Positions 1 through 5,309 of a DNA stretch of 5,309 nucleotides are shown in pieces (positions within the stretch are counted from its first letter, which is position 1; every line of letters starts with the position of its first letter). A program made the translations under genes and the position numbers. The stretch covers positions 1 through 5,309 of the forward strand of contig JAZQFS010000071.1 of the NCBI GenBank assembly GCA_045539625.1, given 5' to 3'. A model generated the notes under the pieces. That model worked only from the letters and a program-made list of their open reading frames with translations, was not told where the DNA came from and ran no database searches. Source of the DNA: UMGS1387 sp045539625. GTDB taxonomy: Bacteria; Bacillota; Clostridia; Oscillospirales; CAG-382.

Positions 1-50
1 TCCGCAGACGGCGAAACTCCTTATGCTTCATAAAGCGCAGGAAAGGTGAA

Positions 51-75
51 TTTTTCGTCCTAAAAGGACGAAAAA
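51..75. repeat. Perfect inverted repeat (11-base arms, 3-base loop) next to the terminator
   Basis: TTTTTCGTCCT (51-61) and AGGACGAAAAA (65-75) are exact reverse complements separated by AAA. The repeat shares the T tract of the neighbouring terminator and so forms a tandem hairpin with it. It has no T tract of its own on its far side. It may reinforce termination, protect the 3' end of the mRNA, or be part of an interspersed repeat. Bases 1-50 beyond it hold no supported feature. Confidence 0.6.
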
Positions 76-103
76 GAGGAAAACCCTCGCCGGGGGTTTT
101 CCT
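71..103 (-). terminator. Intrinsic terminator after the SGNH hydrolase gene
   Basis: On the minus strand AGGAAAACCC (103-94) pairs perfectly with GGGTTTTCCT (86-77) around a seven-base loop, followed by C and TTTTT (75-71). On the plus strand the hairpin is followed by AAAACG, so it terminates only leftward transcription. It lies about 73 bases after the hydrolase stop. The stretch between (104-176) is AT-rich and shows no gene. Confidence 0.75.
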
Positions 104-176
104 AAAACGTGAGATAAAACATACTTTTTCAACAGGCTCGAAACCCGAAAATTATCGTTTTTTCTCAATACAATTA

Positions 177-1085
177 TCAGTTGTAAAGCTCGTCCATGAG
201 AGCATTTGCCTTTGCTTCAAGCTCATCCTGCACAGGCTTGTTTTCAAGGTACTGCTTTGCAAGTAATAAAAAATAATCTCTGTGTGCTCCGCTTCCGCCG
301 CTTTCAAGGTAAGCCTTTGCCTTTTCTATTCTTTCATTTGTTGAAAGTGAATAGTCGGATATTACCATATGCTCCGCCGCCCTTATGTTTCTCAGCTTTA
401 AAACAACCTCTTTCCACCCATCAAGGTATGACGGTACAGGTGCATACTCGCCGATTTCAACTCCCTGAAAAGCCAAAAAGCACTTTGCCATATGATAGTG
501 TCCCATGGAATTTGGGTGCACTCTGTCGGCGTTAATTACACTTTCAATCTGTGAGATTTTGGAAATATATTCATGATAATCACACAGGGCAATGCCGTTC
601 TCACTTGCATATTTACGGATAAAACAAGCATATTCCTCCAAAAGTGCAAAACCGCCCTTTAAAGCAGGTGTCTCGAACTGTTGGTACTCATCGTAAGGAG
701 TGGGAGTACAGAGAATGATCTCAATTTCGTTTTCCTTAAGCATGGTACAAAGCTTGTGGACGTTTCTTTTATAGTTTTCATAAGCTGTTTTCAGACGTTC
801 ATATCTCTCAATGCCTCTGGGAATGTCGGAAAGTGCCGTACGCCATGAGTCGTTAATTCCTATCATTATAACGGCGTGGGTAGGCTTATGAGCAATAACA
901 TCGGTATCGAAATTTGCAAAAATTGTGTTTATGCTTCCGCCCGATGTACCGCCGTTGAAGAATTTAACCTTTCTTTCGTAAAAATTATCGTGATAATATG
1001 CACATATACGGCTGACATATTCGTTGTTGTGTGTTATGCTGTCGCCGAGAAAGCAGACACGTGCATTATTGGGAAATAAATTCAT
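177..1085 (-). CDS. Cytoplasmic SGNH/GDSL hydrolase (carbohydrate esterase or lipase-like)
   Basis: This 302-residue protein carries all SGNH blocks: FLGDSITHN (12-20) with nucleophile S16, NGGTSGGSI (44-52) with the oxyanion Gly, MIGINDSW (74-81) with N78, and DRVHPNSMGH (187-196) with D187 and H190 completing the triad. The family hydrolyses ester bonds, often removing acetyl groups from sugars or acting on lysophospholipids. There is no signal peptide, so a small intracellular ester such as an acetylated oligosaccharide is more likely than a polymer. The core ends near residue 205. About 95 further residues, largely helical and charged, form a C-terminal extension of unknown role. The start is fixed by GGGAGG eight bases upstream. 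The gene has its own promoter and a terminator after it. The exact substrate cannot be told. Confidence 0.88.
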   Translation of the reverse strand: MNLFPNNARVCFLGDSITHNNEYVSRICAYYHDNFYERKVKFFNGGTSGGSINTIFANFDTDVIAHKPTHAVIMIGINDSWRTALSDIPRGIERYERLKTAYENYKRNVHKLCTMLKENEIEIILCTPTPYDEYQQFETPALKGGFALLEEYACFIRKYASENGIALCDYHEYISKISQIESVINADRVHPNSMGHYHMAKCFLAFQGVEIGEYAPVPSYLDGWKEVVLKLRNIRAAEHMVISDYSLSTNERIEKAKAYLESGGSGAHRDYFLLLAKQYLENKPVQDELEAKANALMDELYN

Positions 1086-1093
1086 TTACCGTT

Positions 1094-1099
1094 CCTCCC
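1094..1099 (-). promoter_or_regulatory. Strong ribosome binding site of the SGNH hydrolase gene
   Basis: GGGAGG (1099-1094, minus strand) lies eight bases before the ATG at 1085. It is the best Shine-Dalgarno match in the window and fixes the hydrolase start. Confidence 0.85.
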
Positions 1100-1109
1100 G
1101 ATACTGAGT

Positions 1110-1145
1110 TTTTTTCATTATATACCCGTATACAAGAAAAGTCAA
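1110..1145 (-). promoter_or_regulatory. Near-consensus sigma-A promoter of the SGNH hydrolase gene
   Basis: On the minus strand a -35 box TTGACT (1145-1140) is followed by exactly 17 bases and a perfect -10 box TATAAT (1122-1117). Transcription would start near 1110, in the A-run after the -10 box, giving a leader of about 25 bases that contains the GGGAGG site. The hydrolase gene therefore has its own strong promoter, besides possible read-through from the peptidase gene. Confidence 0.82.
1121..1132. promoter_or_regulatory. Possible operator: dyad in the promoter spacer
   Basis: The plus strand reads TATAC-CC-GTATA, a perfect 5-2-5 inverted repeat. It fills part of the 17-base spacer and touches the -10 box of the hydrolase promoter. 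A repressor bound there would block RNA polymerase. The motif is short and AT-rich, part of it is simply the -10 box, and I recognise no regulator family, so this is only a candidate. Confidence 0.3.
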
Positions 1146-1168
1146 TATAGAAAAACATTTTTAAAATT

Positions 1169-1981
1169 TCACCCTTCAAATGCAAGGCTTGACGCACAGC
1201 ATACGTATCTTCCGTCAAGCTTTTCAAAGTACAGCGGACTGTTTTTATCAAAGGAATTTATTGTCACCTTTCCTGCCGTTGCCGACGAATGAATATAAAG
1301 GCTGTTGCCCAGATACATGACAATATGTCCGTTATAGTAAACAAGGTCTGCTTTTTTCAGCGCCTCAAAGGGAATTTTGCGAAGATACTTGCCGTCAAAC
1401 TCGGCGTCCCTGTAAAGTCCCAGTCCGCACATTGTATAGCACATAAAGCACAGCCCCGAGCAGTCTATGCCGTCGGGACTTTTGCCGCCCCATCGGTAAG
1501 GCGTCTGAAGGTAGCTGAGAGCTGCTCTTACAAGCTGTGCTCTTTTTGTGTCCTCACCCGAAAGACGGTGAAGCTCTGCCGATTTTACCATCTGACCTTT
1601 GGGCGAAAAATACTGTCTGCCTTTATGTGTAAAGCCAAAAAATCCGTCCTTTGAAAAAGAGTCCTTAACATTAAGGGTACTGCCTCTGGGAAGAGTAATG
1701 CAGCCGTCAAAGCGGTAGTCGGGATATTTATAAAGCGTTGTGCTTCTTTTTACCACGGTATACTCACTTTCGCAGCATTGGGGCACATACTGTTCAAGAG
1801 CAGCACAATCAAGGTATCCGCAATAGCCGTAATGGGTTTTGCAGAATACAAGACCTTCATTTTTATCTTCAAGCTTTGTTATTTTTGTTCCGTACAGCAC
1901 CTCGTCCGTCACAAACGAGCCTTTGCTGTTTTCCTGATACATAAACGCCGACGGCACACAGACGGTATATTTCAAAGACAA
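1169..1981 (-). CDS. SH3b-SH3b-NlpC/P60 cysteine peptidase, likely cytoplasmic murein-peptide endopeptidase (YkfC / DPP VI-like)
   Basis: The 270 residues read as two SH3b-like domains (about 3-70 and 72-135) followed by an NlpC/P60 domain (about 145-265). The catalytic Cys is C174 in DGIDCSGL, helped by the usual preceding motif TPYRWGGKSPD (160-170). The catalytic His is H219 in YYNGHIVMYLG, and the third polar residue is H231 in YIHSSA. The family hydrolyses gamma-D-Glu to diamino-acid bonds in peptidoglycan stem peptides. There is no signal peptide, and two SH3b domains precede the catalytic one, as in Bacillus YkfC and dipeptidyl-peptidase VI. This favours intracellular recycling of murein peptides over secreted wall cutting. 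The start is TTG because an in-frame stop lies four codons upstream and the next ATG (codon 14) would cut into the first SH3b strand. There are 13 cysteines. No terminator separates it from the hydrolase gene. Confidence 0.88.
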   Translation of the reverse strand: MSLKYTVCVPSAFMYQENSKGSFVTDEVLYGTKITKLEDKNEGLVFCKTHYGYCGYLDCAALEQYVPQCCESEYTVVKRSTTLYKYPDYRFDGCITLPRGSTLNVKDSFSKDGFFGFTHKGRQYFSPKGQMVKSAELHRLSGEDTKRAQLVRAALSYLQTPYRWGGKSPDGIDCSGLCFMCYTMCGLGLYRDAEFDGKYLRKIPFEALKKADLVYYNGHIVMYLGNSLYIHSSATAGKVTINSFDKNSPLYFEKLDGRYVCCASSLAFEG

Positions 1982-1986
1982 GCTAT

Positions 1987-1994
1987 CATCTCAC
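1987..1994 (-). promoter_or_regulatory. Weak ribosome binding site (GTGAG) ahead of a TTG start, overlapping a tiny out-of-frame ATG ORF
   Basis: The minus strand reads GTGAGATGATAGC before the TTG at 1981. GTGAGA (1994-1989) is the only Shine-Dalgarno-like motif and lies seven bases from TTG. The ATG at 1989-1987 is out of frame and ends after five codons at TGA. An in-frame TGA just upstream of GATGATAGC rules out an earlier start, so TTG at 1981, or the TTG two codons later, must be used. The AT-rich stretch upstream (about 2020-2001) contains TAAAAT and TATAAA but no well-placed -35 box, so I do not call a promoter. Confidence 0.45.
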
Positions 1995-2041
1995 TTTGCT
2001 CTTTTTTATATTTTATGAAGCAAGGTGGATTTTCGTGCCGT

Positions 2042-2081
2042 AAAAAGAACAGGACTGTAACAAATCATTTTGCCACAGCCC
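2042..2081 (-). terminator. Intrinsic terminator after the propeller gene
   Basis: The minus strand can form a 13-pair stem (2081-2069 with 2064-2052, including three G-U pairs) around the loop ATGA. It is followed at once by TGTTCTTTTT (2051-2042). It starts six bases after the stop codon of the propeller gene, so it most likely ends the isomerase-propeller transcript and separates it from the peptidase gene. Confidence 0.8.
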
Positions 2082-2087
2082 ACGTTT

Positions 2088-4484
2088 TTATAAATTGATT
2101 TTAACCAAGCCCTCATACCCAAGAGGAACATATACTGCCTTTTCCGTGACAAGGGCAACGTCGGGATTTCCTTTGACACAGATTTTTTTGTCTACGGTAA
2201 TCTCAAGGTCATCGGAAATGTGCCCGATATAAATTCTTCCTTCAATACGGTCGGTAATAACTATTTTGTCTTTGCAAATCGAAGGCTTGCCGTCAAAACA
2301 AGTATTTGCTTTTCTTATTAAAGGCTTCATATTTTCATAGCTTGCACAAGGCTTTGATGGATTGTATATAACATATTCACCGTTACCGCATATCCCGACA
2401 GCATATTCATCGCAGGCATCATAACCGCCTGCCATTGAAACAAGACTTATCAGGAAGGTCATGTTTTTATCGCTGTTTGTGAGAAGAATTGGAATGTCAA
2501 GTTCATCCTCTTTGCCAAAATCAAACCAATATGTTTCGCAATGGAATCCGCAAGCACCCATATAACGACCGTCAACAAGACTTCTGCAAAGATTCTTGAA
2601 ATACATTACACCTGTGGTTTTTACGGTGTGCACAACTTCTTTGTCGGACAAACGTAAAACAAGGCACATCTGGGTATTGCTTTGAATAACAGCATACTTG
2701 GCTTTGGGAGAAAGCTTTATGCTTTTTATAACGCCGTATTCCGAAATGTATCTGTCCTTTTCCACAAGGGTATCATTTTTTGTTTCGTAGATTCCCATTC
2801 CGCCTTCGCCTTCAGCTGTAAACAGGGTATCCTTGTACACACAGCAATCAAAGCATACTCCTTGTGTCGGGATAACATATTTTTGTTCAAGTGTTACTGC
2901 ATCAAGGCAGGCAATTCCTTTTTGACCGATGGCGGCAAAAAGCTCATTATTACGTCTGCATACGGCGTAAACCTGACTTGACGAAAAGTAGCTTGCCACA
3001 ATATCCTCAGGTTTTTCGTCATAAAATGAGCCTTTTTCTTCAAAACCGTTGTAACTTGTTTCAAGGTTTCTGAAAATAAGAGCATCATTTCTGTATATGT
3101 GTAAATCTGTCGTAACACCTGCAATAAGCATATATCCGTCAAGACAGATAACAGCGCCGATAACATCTTTGGTATATTCTCTTTGGTTGTATGGATAAAG
3201 TACGGCACGGACGGGATGTGTCCACACTCTGAAACGTAGAGATGTTTTGGGTACAACTATATCGATATTCATAAGTCGCTTTACAGCCTTTGGGTCTGTT
3301 ACATCCAGGACGTAAACTCCGTTATGACTGTTGACAAAATATGCATAAAGTCTGCCGTTCGGTGCTTTTGAAATTTCTGCTTCCCAGTAGTCATTGGCAG
3401 GACAGTAAAATCTGCCGTCTATTTTTGTGGTAGATTGCCATACAGGTTCTGACGGATTTGTTACATCAAATATGTCAAGTCCGTTACCCTGACCGTATCT
3501 CGGATCATTGAATGCCGTTTCAACGGGGACGTTTTGGCTGTGCTGTCCTGTTGCGGCATAAAGATATGTTTTGCCGTCAAAGGTGCAGACGGAAAGACCG
3601 TCGCCTTTTCCGTTGAGGATTGCTTTTGAAAGGTGAACGGGATTTGCAGGGTTTCTTACATCGATAATGTCAACTCTGCATCCGCCCCAGACACCTGCAT
3701 ACAGTATTCCGTTATGAATTTTGCAGGACTGTGCTTCGCCGCATCTTGCAATGCCCACATGACGAGGATTGTTCACGTCGGATATATCAATGATTTCAAC
3801 TCCGAAATGTCTGCAGGAAACAAAGGCATAATTGCCTTCGGTGACAATACCCGTTGCCAATTCAACGGTGTCGTACTTTGTACGAAGAACCATGTTTTTC
3901 GGATTTGTCACATCAACAATGCACATACCGTTCTGACGGCAGGTGATAATAACGTGCTTGCCGTCGGGATGAAGTGCAATTTGACGAAGAGGTGCATTTA
4001 TTGCAAGGTATGACAAAATTTTGGGATTTTCAATATCTTCGATGTCAACGCAGGTAAGTCTGCCGCCGCCGATGGTGAAAAGCAGATTTTCATGCAGAAC
4101 CATGTCACTGCAAGGACCGATACCGATACCGCCGTTTTCGTCAAGTGTAATCTTTTCAAAGTCTTCCAGTAAAAACATGCCTGTTTTTAAAGATGCTTTT
4201 TCGGTGTCCGCTTCATGACATTCTTCAAGGCAAATATCACGCAGCTCAATTTGGTTATCCGACACAAGCTCTATACTTTTCGGAATATCCTCCGTTATCA
4301 AAAGGCAGATTTTTGTGTTTTGCACAGGCACAAAATAACGCATTGTCACTTTTTTTTCGTTTTCACAACAGACTGAAACTTCAACAGGTGAACAAACATG
4401 GGCTTTTGCAGAAAAAGACACATAAAAACCGCAGTCAGCATTGCTTTTCGGCTCGTCGAATTTGTGAAAGTAAGAGTAACTCAT
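2088..4484 (-). CDS. Cytoplasmic LVIVD-repeat double beta-propeller protein of unknown function
   Basis: This 798-residue protein is not one I can name. Residues 1 to about 110 look like a small beta-rich domain. Residues 120-475 hold LVIVD-type propeller blades, each ending in a hydrophobic strand plus an Asp-x-x-(x)-Asn-Pro-like turn: VDIEDIENP (146-154), CIVDVTNP (188-195), VEIIDISDVNNP (229-240), VDIIDVRNP (271-279), LDIFDVTNP (336-344) and VYVLDVTDP (390-398). A seventh, divergent blade ends near LHIYRND (461-467). Residues 494-798 give seven weaker blades with strands near ACLDAVTL, MGIYETK, LVLRLSD, YWFDFGK, YVIYNPS, IYIGHIS and LVKINL. No signal peptide, lipobox or membrane segment is visible, unlike many exported LVIVD proteins, and there are 33 cysteines. 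Propellers of this type bind ligands or, in some families, cleave oligosaccharides. The coupled isomerase gene suggests a carbohydrate role, which is inference. Confidence 0.85.
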   Translation of the reverse strand: MSYSYFHKFDEPKSNADCGFYVSFSAKAHVCSPVEVSVCCENEKKVTMRYFVPVQNTKICLLITEDIPKSIELVSDNQIELRDICLEECHEADTEKASLKTGMFLLEDFEKITLDENGGIGIGPCSDMVLHENLLFTIGGGRLTCVDIEDIENPKILSYLAINAPLRQIALHPDGKHVIITCRQNGMCIVDVTNPKNMVLRTKYDTVELATGIVTEGNYAFVSCRHFGVEIIDISDVNNPRHVGIARCGEAQSCKIHNGILYAGVWGGCRVDIIDVRNPANPVHLSKAILNGKGDGLSVCTFDGKTYLYAATGQHSQNVPVETAFNDPRYGQGNGLDIFDVTNPSEPVWQSTTKIDGRFYCPANDYWEAEISKAPNGRLYAYFVNSHNGVYVLDVTDPKAVKRLMNIDIVVPKTSLRFRVWTHPVRAVLYPYNQREYTKDVIGAVICLDGYMLIAGVTTDLHIYRNDALIFRNLETSYNGFEEKGSFYDEKPEDIVASYFSSSQVYAVCRRNNELFAAIGQKGIACLDAVTLEQKYVIPTQGVCFDCCVYKDTLFTAEGEGGMGIYETKNDTLVEKDRYISEYGVIKSIKLSPKAKYAVIQSNTQMCLVLRLSDKEVVHTVKTTGVMYFKNLCRSLVDGRYMGACGFHCETYWFDFGKEDELDIPILLTNSDKNMTFLISLVSMAGGYDACDEYAVGICGNGEYVIYNPSKPCASYENMKPLIRKANTCFDGKPSICKDKIVITDRIEGRIYIGHISDDLEITVDKKICVKGNPDVALVTEKAVYVPLGYEGLVKINL

Positions 4485-4496
4485 CAGTTTAATCCT
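4482..4496 (-). promoter_or_regulatory. TGATG stop/start overlap with AGGA ribosome binding site (translational coupling)
   Basis: On the minus strand the isomerase stop TGA (4486-4484) shares its last A with the ATG (4484-4482) of the propeller gene. An AGGA Shine-Dalgarno-like motif (4496-4493) lies eight bases upstream of the ATG, inside the end of the isomerase gene. This supports the chosen start and implies that both proteins are made from one mRNA with coupled translation. Confidence 0.75.
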
Positions 4497-5305
4497 ATCC
4501 TTTTTTCAAGATAACGTCCTATGTTTGCAACGTGTGTCAGTGCCGACGGCAAAAGCTCTTTGGGATAATTTGAAAGATACCAGAACACTTCAAAGTTTAT
4601 TTCGCCCGTATAGCCGTAATTCTTTAAGCTCTCGATTATCTTTTCCCAGTTAAAGCCGCCGTGAAACGGAGGAACGTGTCTGTCTCCGTGATAATCGTTA
4701 TCCTGCACGTGAAGAGCCTCTATAAGTCCCTTGTCCATACCGTTTACAAAATCCTGCGGCTCATAGCCTACCAGCGATGCGTGACCGAGGTCTATGCAGG
4801 CACAAAAGTTGTCCGTTCCCATTTCCCTGACAAATGCCGACAGCATCTTGGGATTTCCGAAGGAGCCTCTGTGACACTCGCATTTTTTATCGTAATAAAA
4901 CAGGTTTTCAACGCCTATTTTCACTCCGCTTTTCTTTGCCGTATCTTCAAGACTTTTGTAGAATTTTCTGTTGATTTCAAGATATTCTTCATCATCGCAA
5001 TGTGCCGTTTTAAGAGCATGGACCACCACGCACTTTGCACCCAAAATTCCCGATGCTTCAATGCTTCTTACGGTGTCTCTGTATTCCTTGCAGGACATAT
5101 TCATTTCCATATGGGGCTGAAAATCAAAGGTTGCGTGCGTCTGATTGCACACAAGACCGATTTCGTCCATATATTTTCTTAAATCCTTGGCGTATTCTGC
5201 GTAATTGTCATCAAGAATATGAAGCTCATCCGACCAGTAAAAGGAGTAGTCAACGCAGTCAAAGCCTGCATCCTTTATTGCTTTGAGAGCTTCTTTTTCT
5301 CCCAT
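4484..5305 (-). CDS. Sugar phosphate isomerase/epimerase-like TIM-barrel protein (AP endonuclease 2 family), probably 5'-partial
   Basis: The visible 273 residues match the xylose-isomerase-like TIM-barrel family (AP_endonuc_2, COG1082), whose members isomerise or epimerise sugars or inositol derivatives with a divalent metal in the cytoplasm. Landmarks are GAKCVVVHA (89-97), IGVENL (130-135), CIDLGHASLVGYE (170-182), ALHVQDN (197-203), GDRHVPPFHGG (207-217) and INFEVF (236-241). Likely metal ligands are E133, D172, H175, H199, D208, H210 and E239, with H57 and H96 as further candidates. The first ATG lies four bases from the window edge, the frame stays open to that edge, and the protein begins in helix 1 (EALKAIKDAGFD) without the usual first beta strand. 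The true start is therefore probably outside the window. The stop overlaps the start of the propeller gene. The family is well supported; the substrate is unknown. Confidence 0.88.
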   Translation of the reverse strand: MGEKEALKAIKDAGFDCVDYSFYWSDELHILDDNYAEYAKDLRKYMDEIGLVCNQTHATFDFQPHMEMNMSCKEYRDTVRSIEASGILGAKCVVVHALKTAHCDDEEYLEINRKFYKSLEDTAKKSGVKIGVENLFYYDKKCECHRGSFGNPKMLSAFVREMGTDNFCACIDLGHASLVGYEPQDFVNGMDKGLIEALHVQDNDYHGDRHVPPFHGGFNWEKIIESLKNYGYTGEINFEVFWYLSNYPKELLPSALTHVANIGRYLEKRIGLN

Positions 5306-5309
5306 TTTC

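Noticed and set aside
1..31. Minus-strand ATG at 31-29 opening a basic frame (MKHKEFRRLR) that runs off the left edge
   Set aside because: Only ten codons are visible, there is no ribosome binding site before the ATG, and it lies just after a terminator. It cannot be supported as a gene.
1151..1162. AAAAA-CA-TTTTT dyad after the peptidase stop as a terminator
   Set aside because: It has no G/C pairs and is too short to form a stable stem, so it is better seen as low-complexity sequence.
1066..1251. A 61-codon minus-strand frame across the peptidase/hydrolase junction
   Set aside because: It overlaps both real genes in another frame and covers the promoter region. No ribosome binding site or motif supports it.
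2001..2023. Possible promoter of the peptidase gene (TTGCTT, TAAAAT, TATAAA)
   Set aside because: The -10-like boxes have no -35 match at 16-18 bases, and TTGCTT is only a few bases from them. The sequence is just AT-rich.
2894..3256. A 120-codon minus-strand frame inside the propeller gene in another frame
   Set aside because: It is fully contained in a better-supported gene and its sequence looks like no protein family, so it is an alternative-frame shadow.
3633..4013. A 126-codon plus-strand frame opposite the propeller gene
   Set aside because: Its length comes from the repetitive LVIVD coding sequence on the other strand. It shows no family motif.
4661..5182. A 173-codon open frame on the plus strand opposite the isomerase gene
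   Set aside because: It is the antisense of a clear conserved protein, its translation has no recognisable motif, and no other plus-strand signals are present.

Overview
The window looks like a chromosomal piece of a low-to-mid GC, Gram-positive anaerobe of the Clostridia type, possibly a gut Oscillospiraceae/Lachnospiraceae-like lineage. This placement is inference. It rests on consensus sigma-A promoter spacing, purine-rich ribosome binding sites (GGGAGG, AGGA), short U-tailed terminators, TGA used as a normal stop, and very cysteine-rich proteins without secretion signals, as expected for a reducing cytoplasm. All four genes lie on the minus strand, so transcription runs from right (5309) to left (1).

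Right part (5309 to about 2042): a 5'-truncated sugar-phosphate isomerase/epimerase-like TIM-barrel protein overlaps by one base (TGATG) with a 798-residue protein. That protein reads as a small beta-rich N-terminal domain followed by two seven-bladed beta-propellers, the first built from LVIVD-type repeats. A convincing intrinsic terminator sits six bases after the propeller gene and closes this transcription unit. The coupling suggests the two products act together, probably on a carbohydrate in the cytoplasm.

Middle (about 2041 to 1169): a 270-residue protein with two SH3b-like domains and an NlpC/P60 cysteine peptidase domain. It has no signal peptide and resembles the cytoplasmic murein-peptide recycling enzymes YkfC / dipeptidyl-peptidase VI. 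Its only usable early start is TTG.

Left part (1168 to 1): an SGNH/GDSL hydrolase with its own near-consensus promoter (TTGACT, 17 bases, TATAAT) and a strong ribosome binding site. A dyad lies in the promoter spacer. There is no terminator between the peptidase gene and this one, so read-through is also possible. About 75 bases after the hydrolase stop, a hairpin with a T tract ends the unit, and a second perfect inverted repeat follows directly. The last 50 bases hold no gene I can support.

The most interesting element is the coupled isomerase/double-propeller pair. The isomerase keeps, in order and with similar spacing, counterparts of all nine zinc ligands of endonuclease IV. The propeller protein has no exported features and carries His, Arg and Gln residues at equivalent blade positions, so it could be an intracellular carbohydrate-binding or carbohydrate-cleaving protein. 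No mobile element, CRISPR array, tRNA or rRNA is visible.
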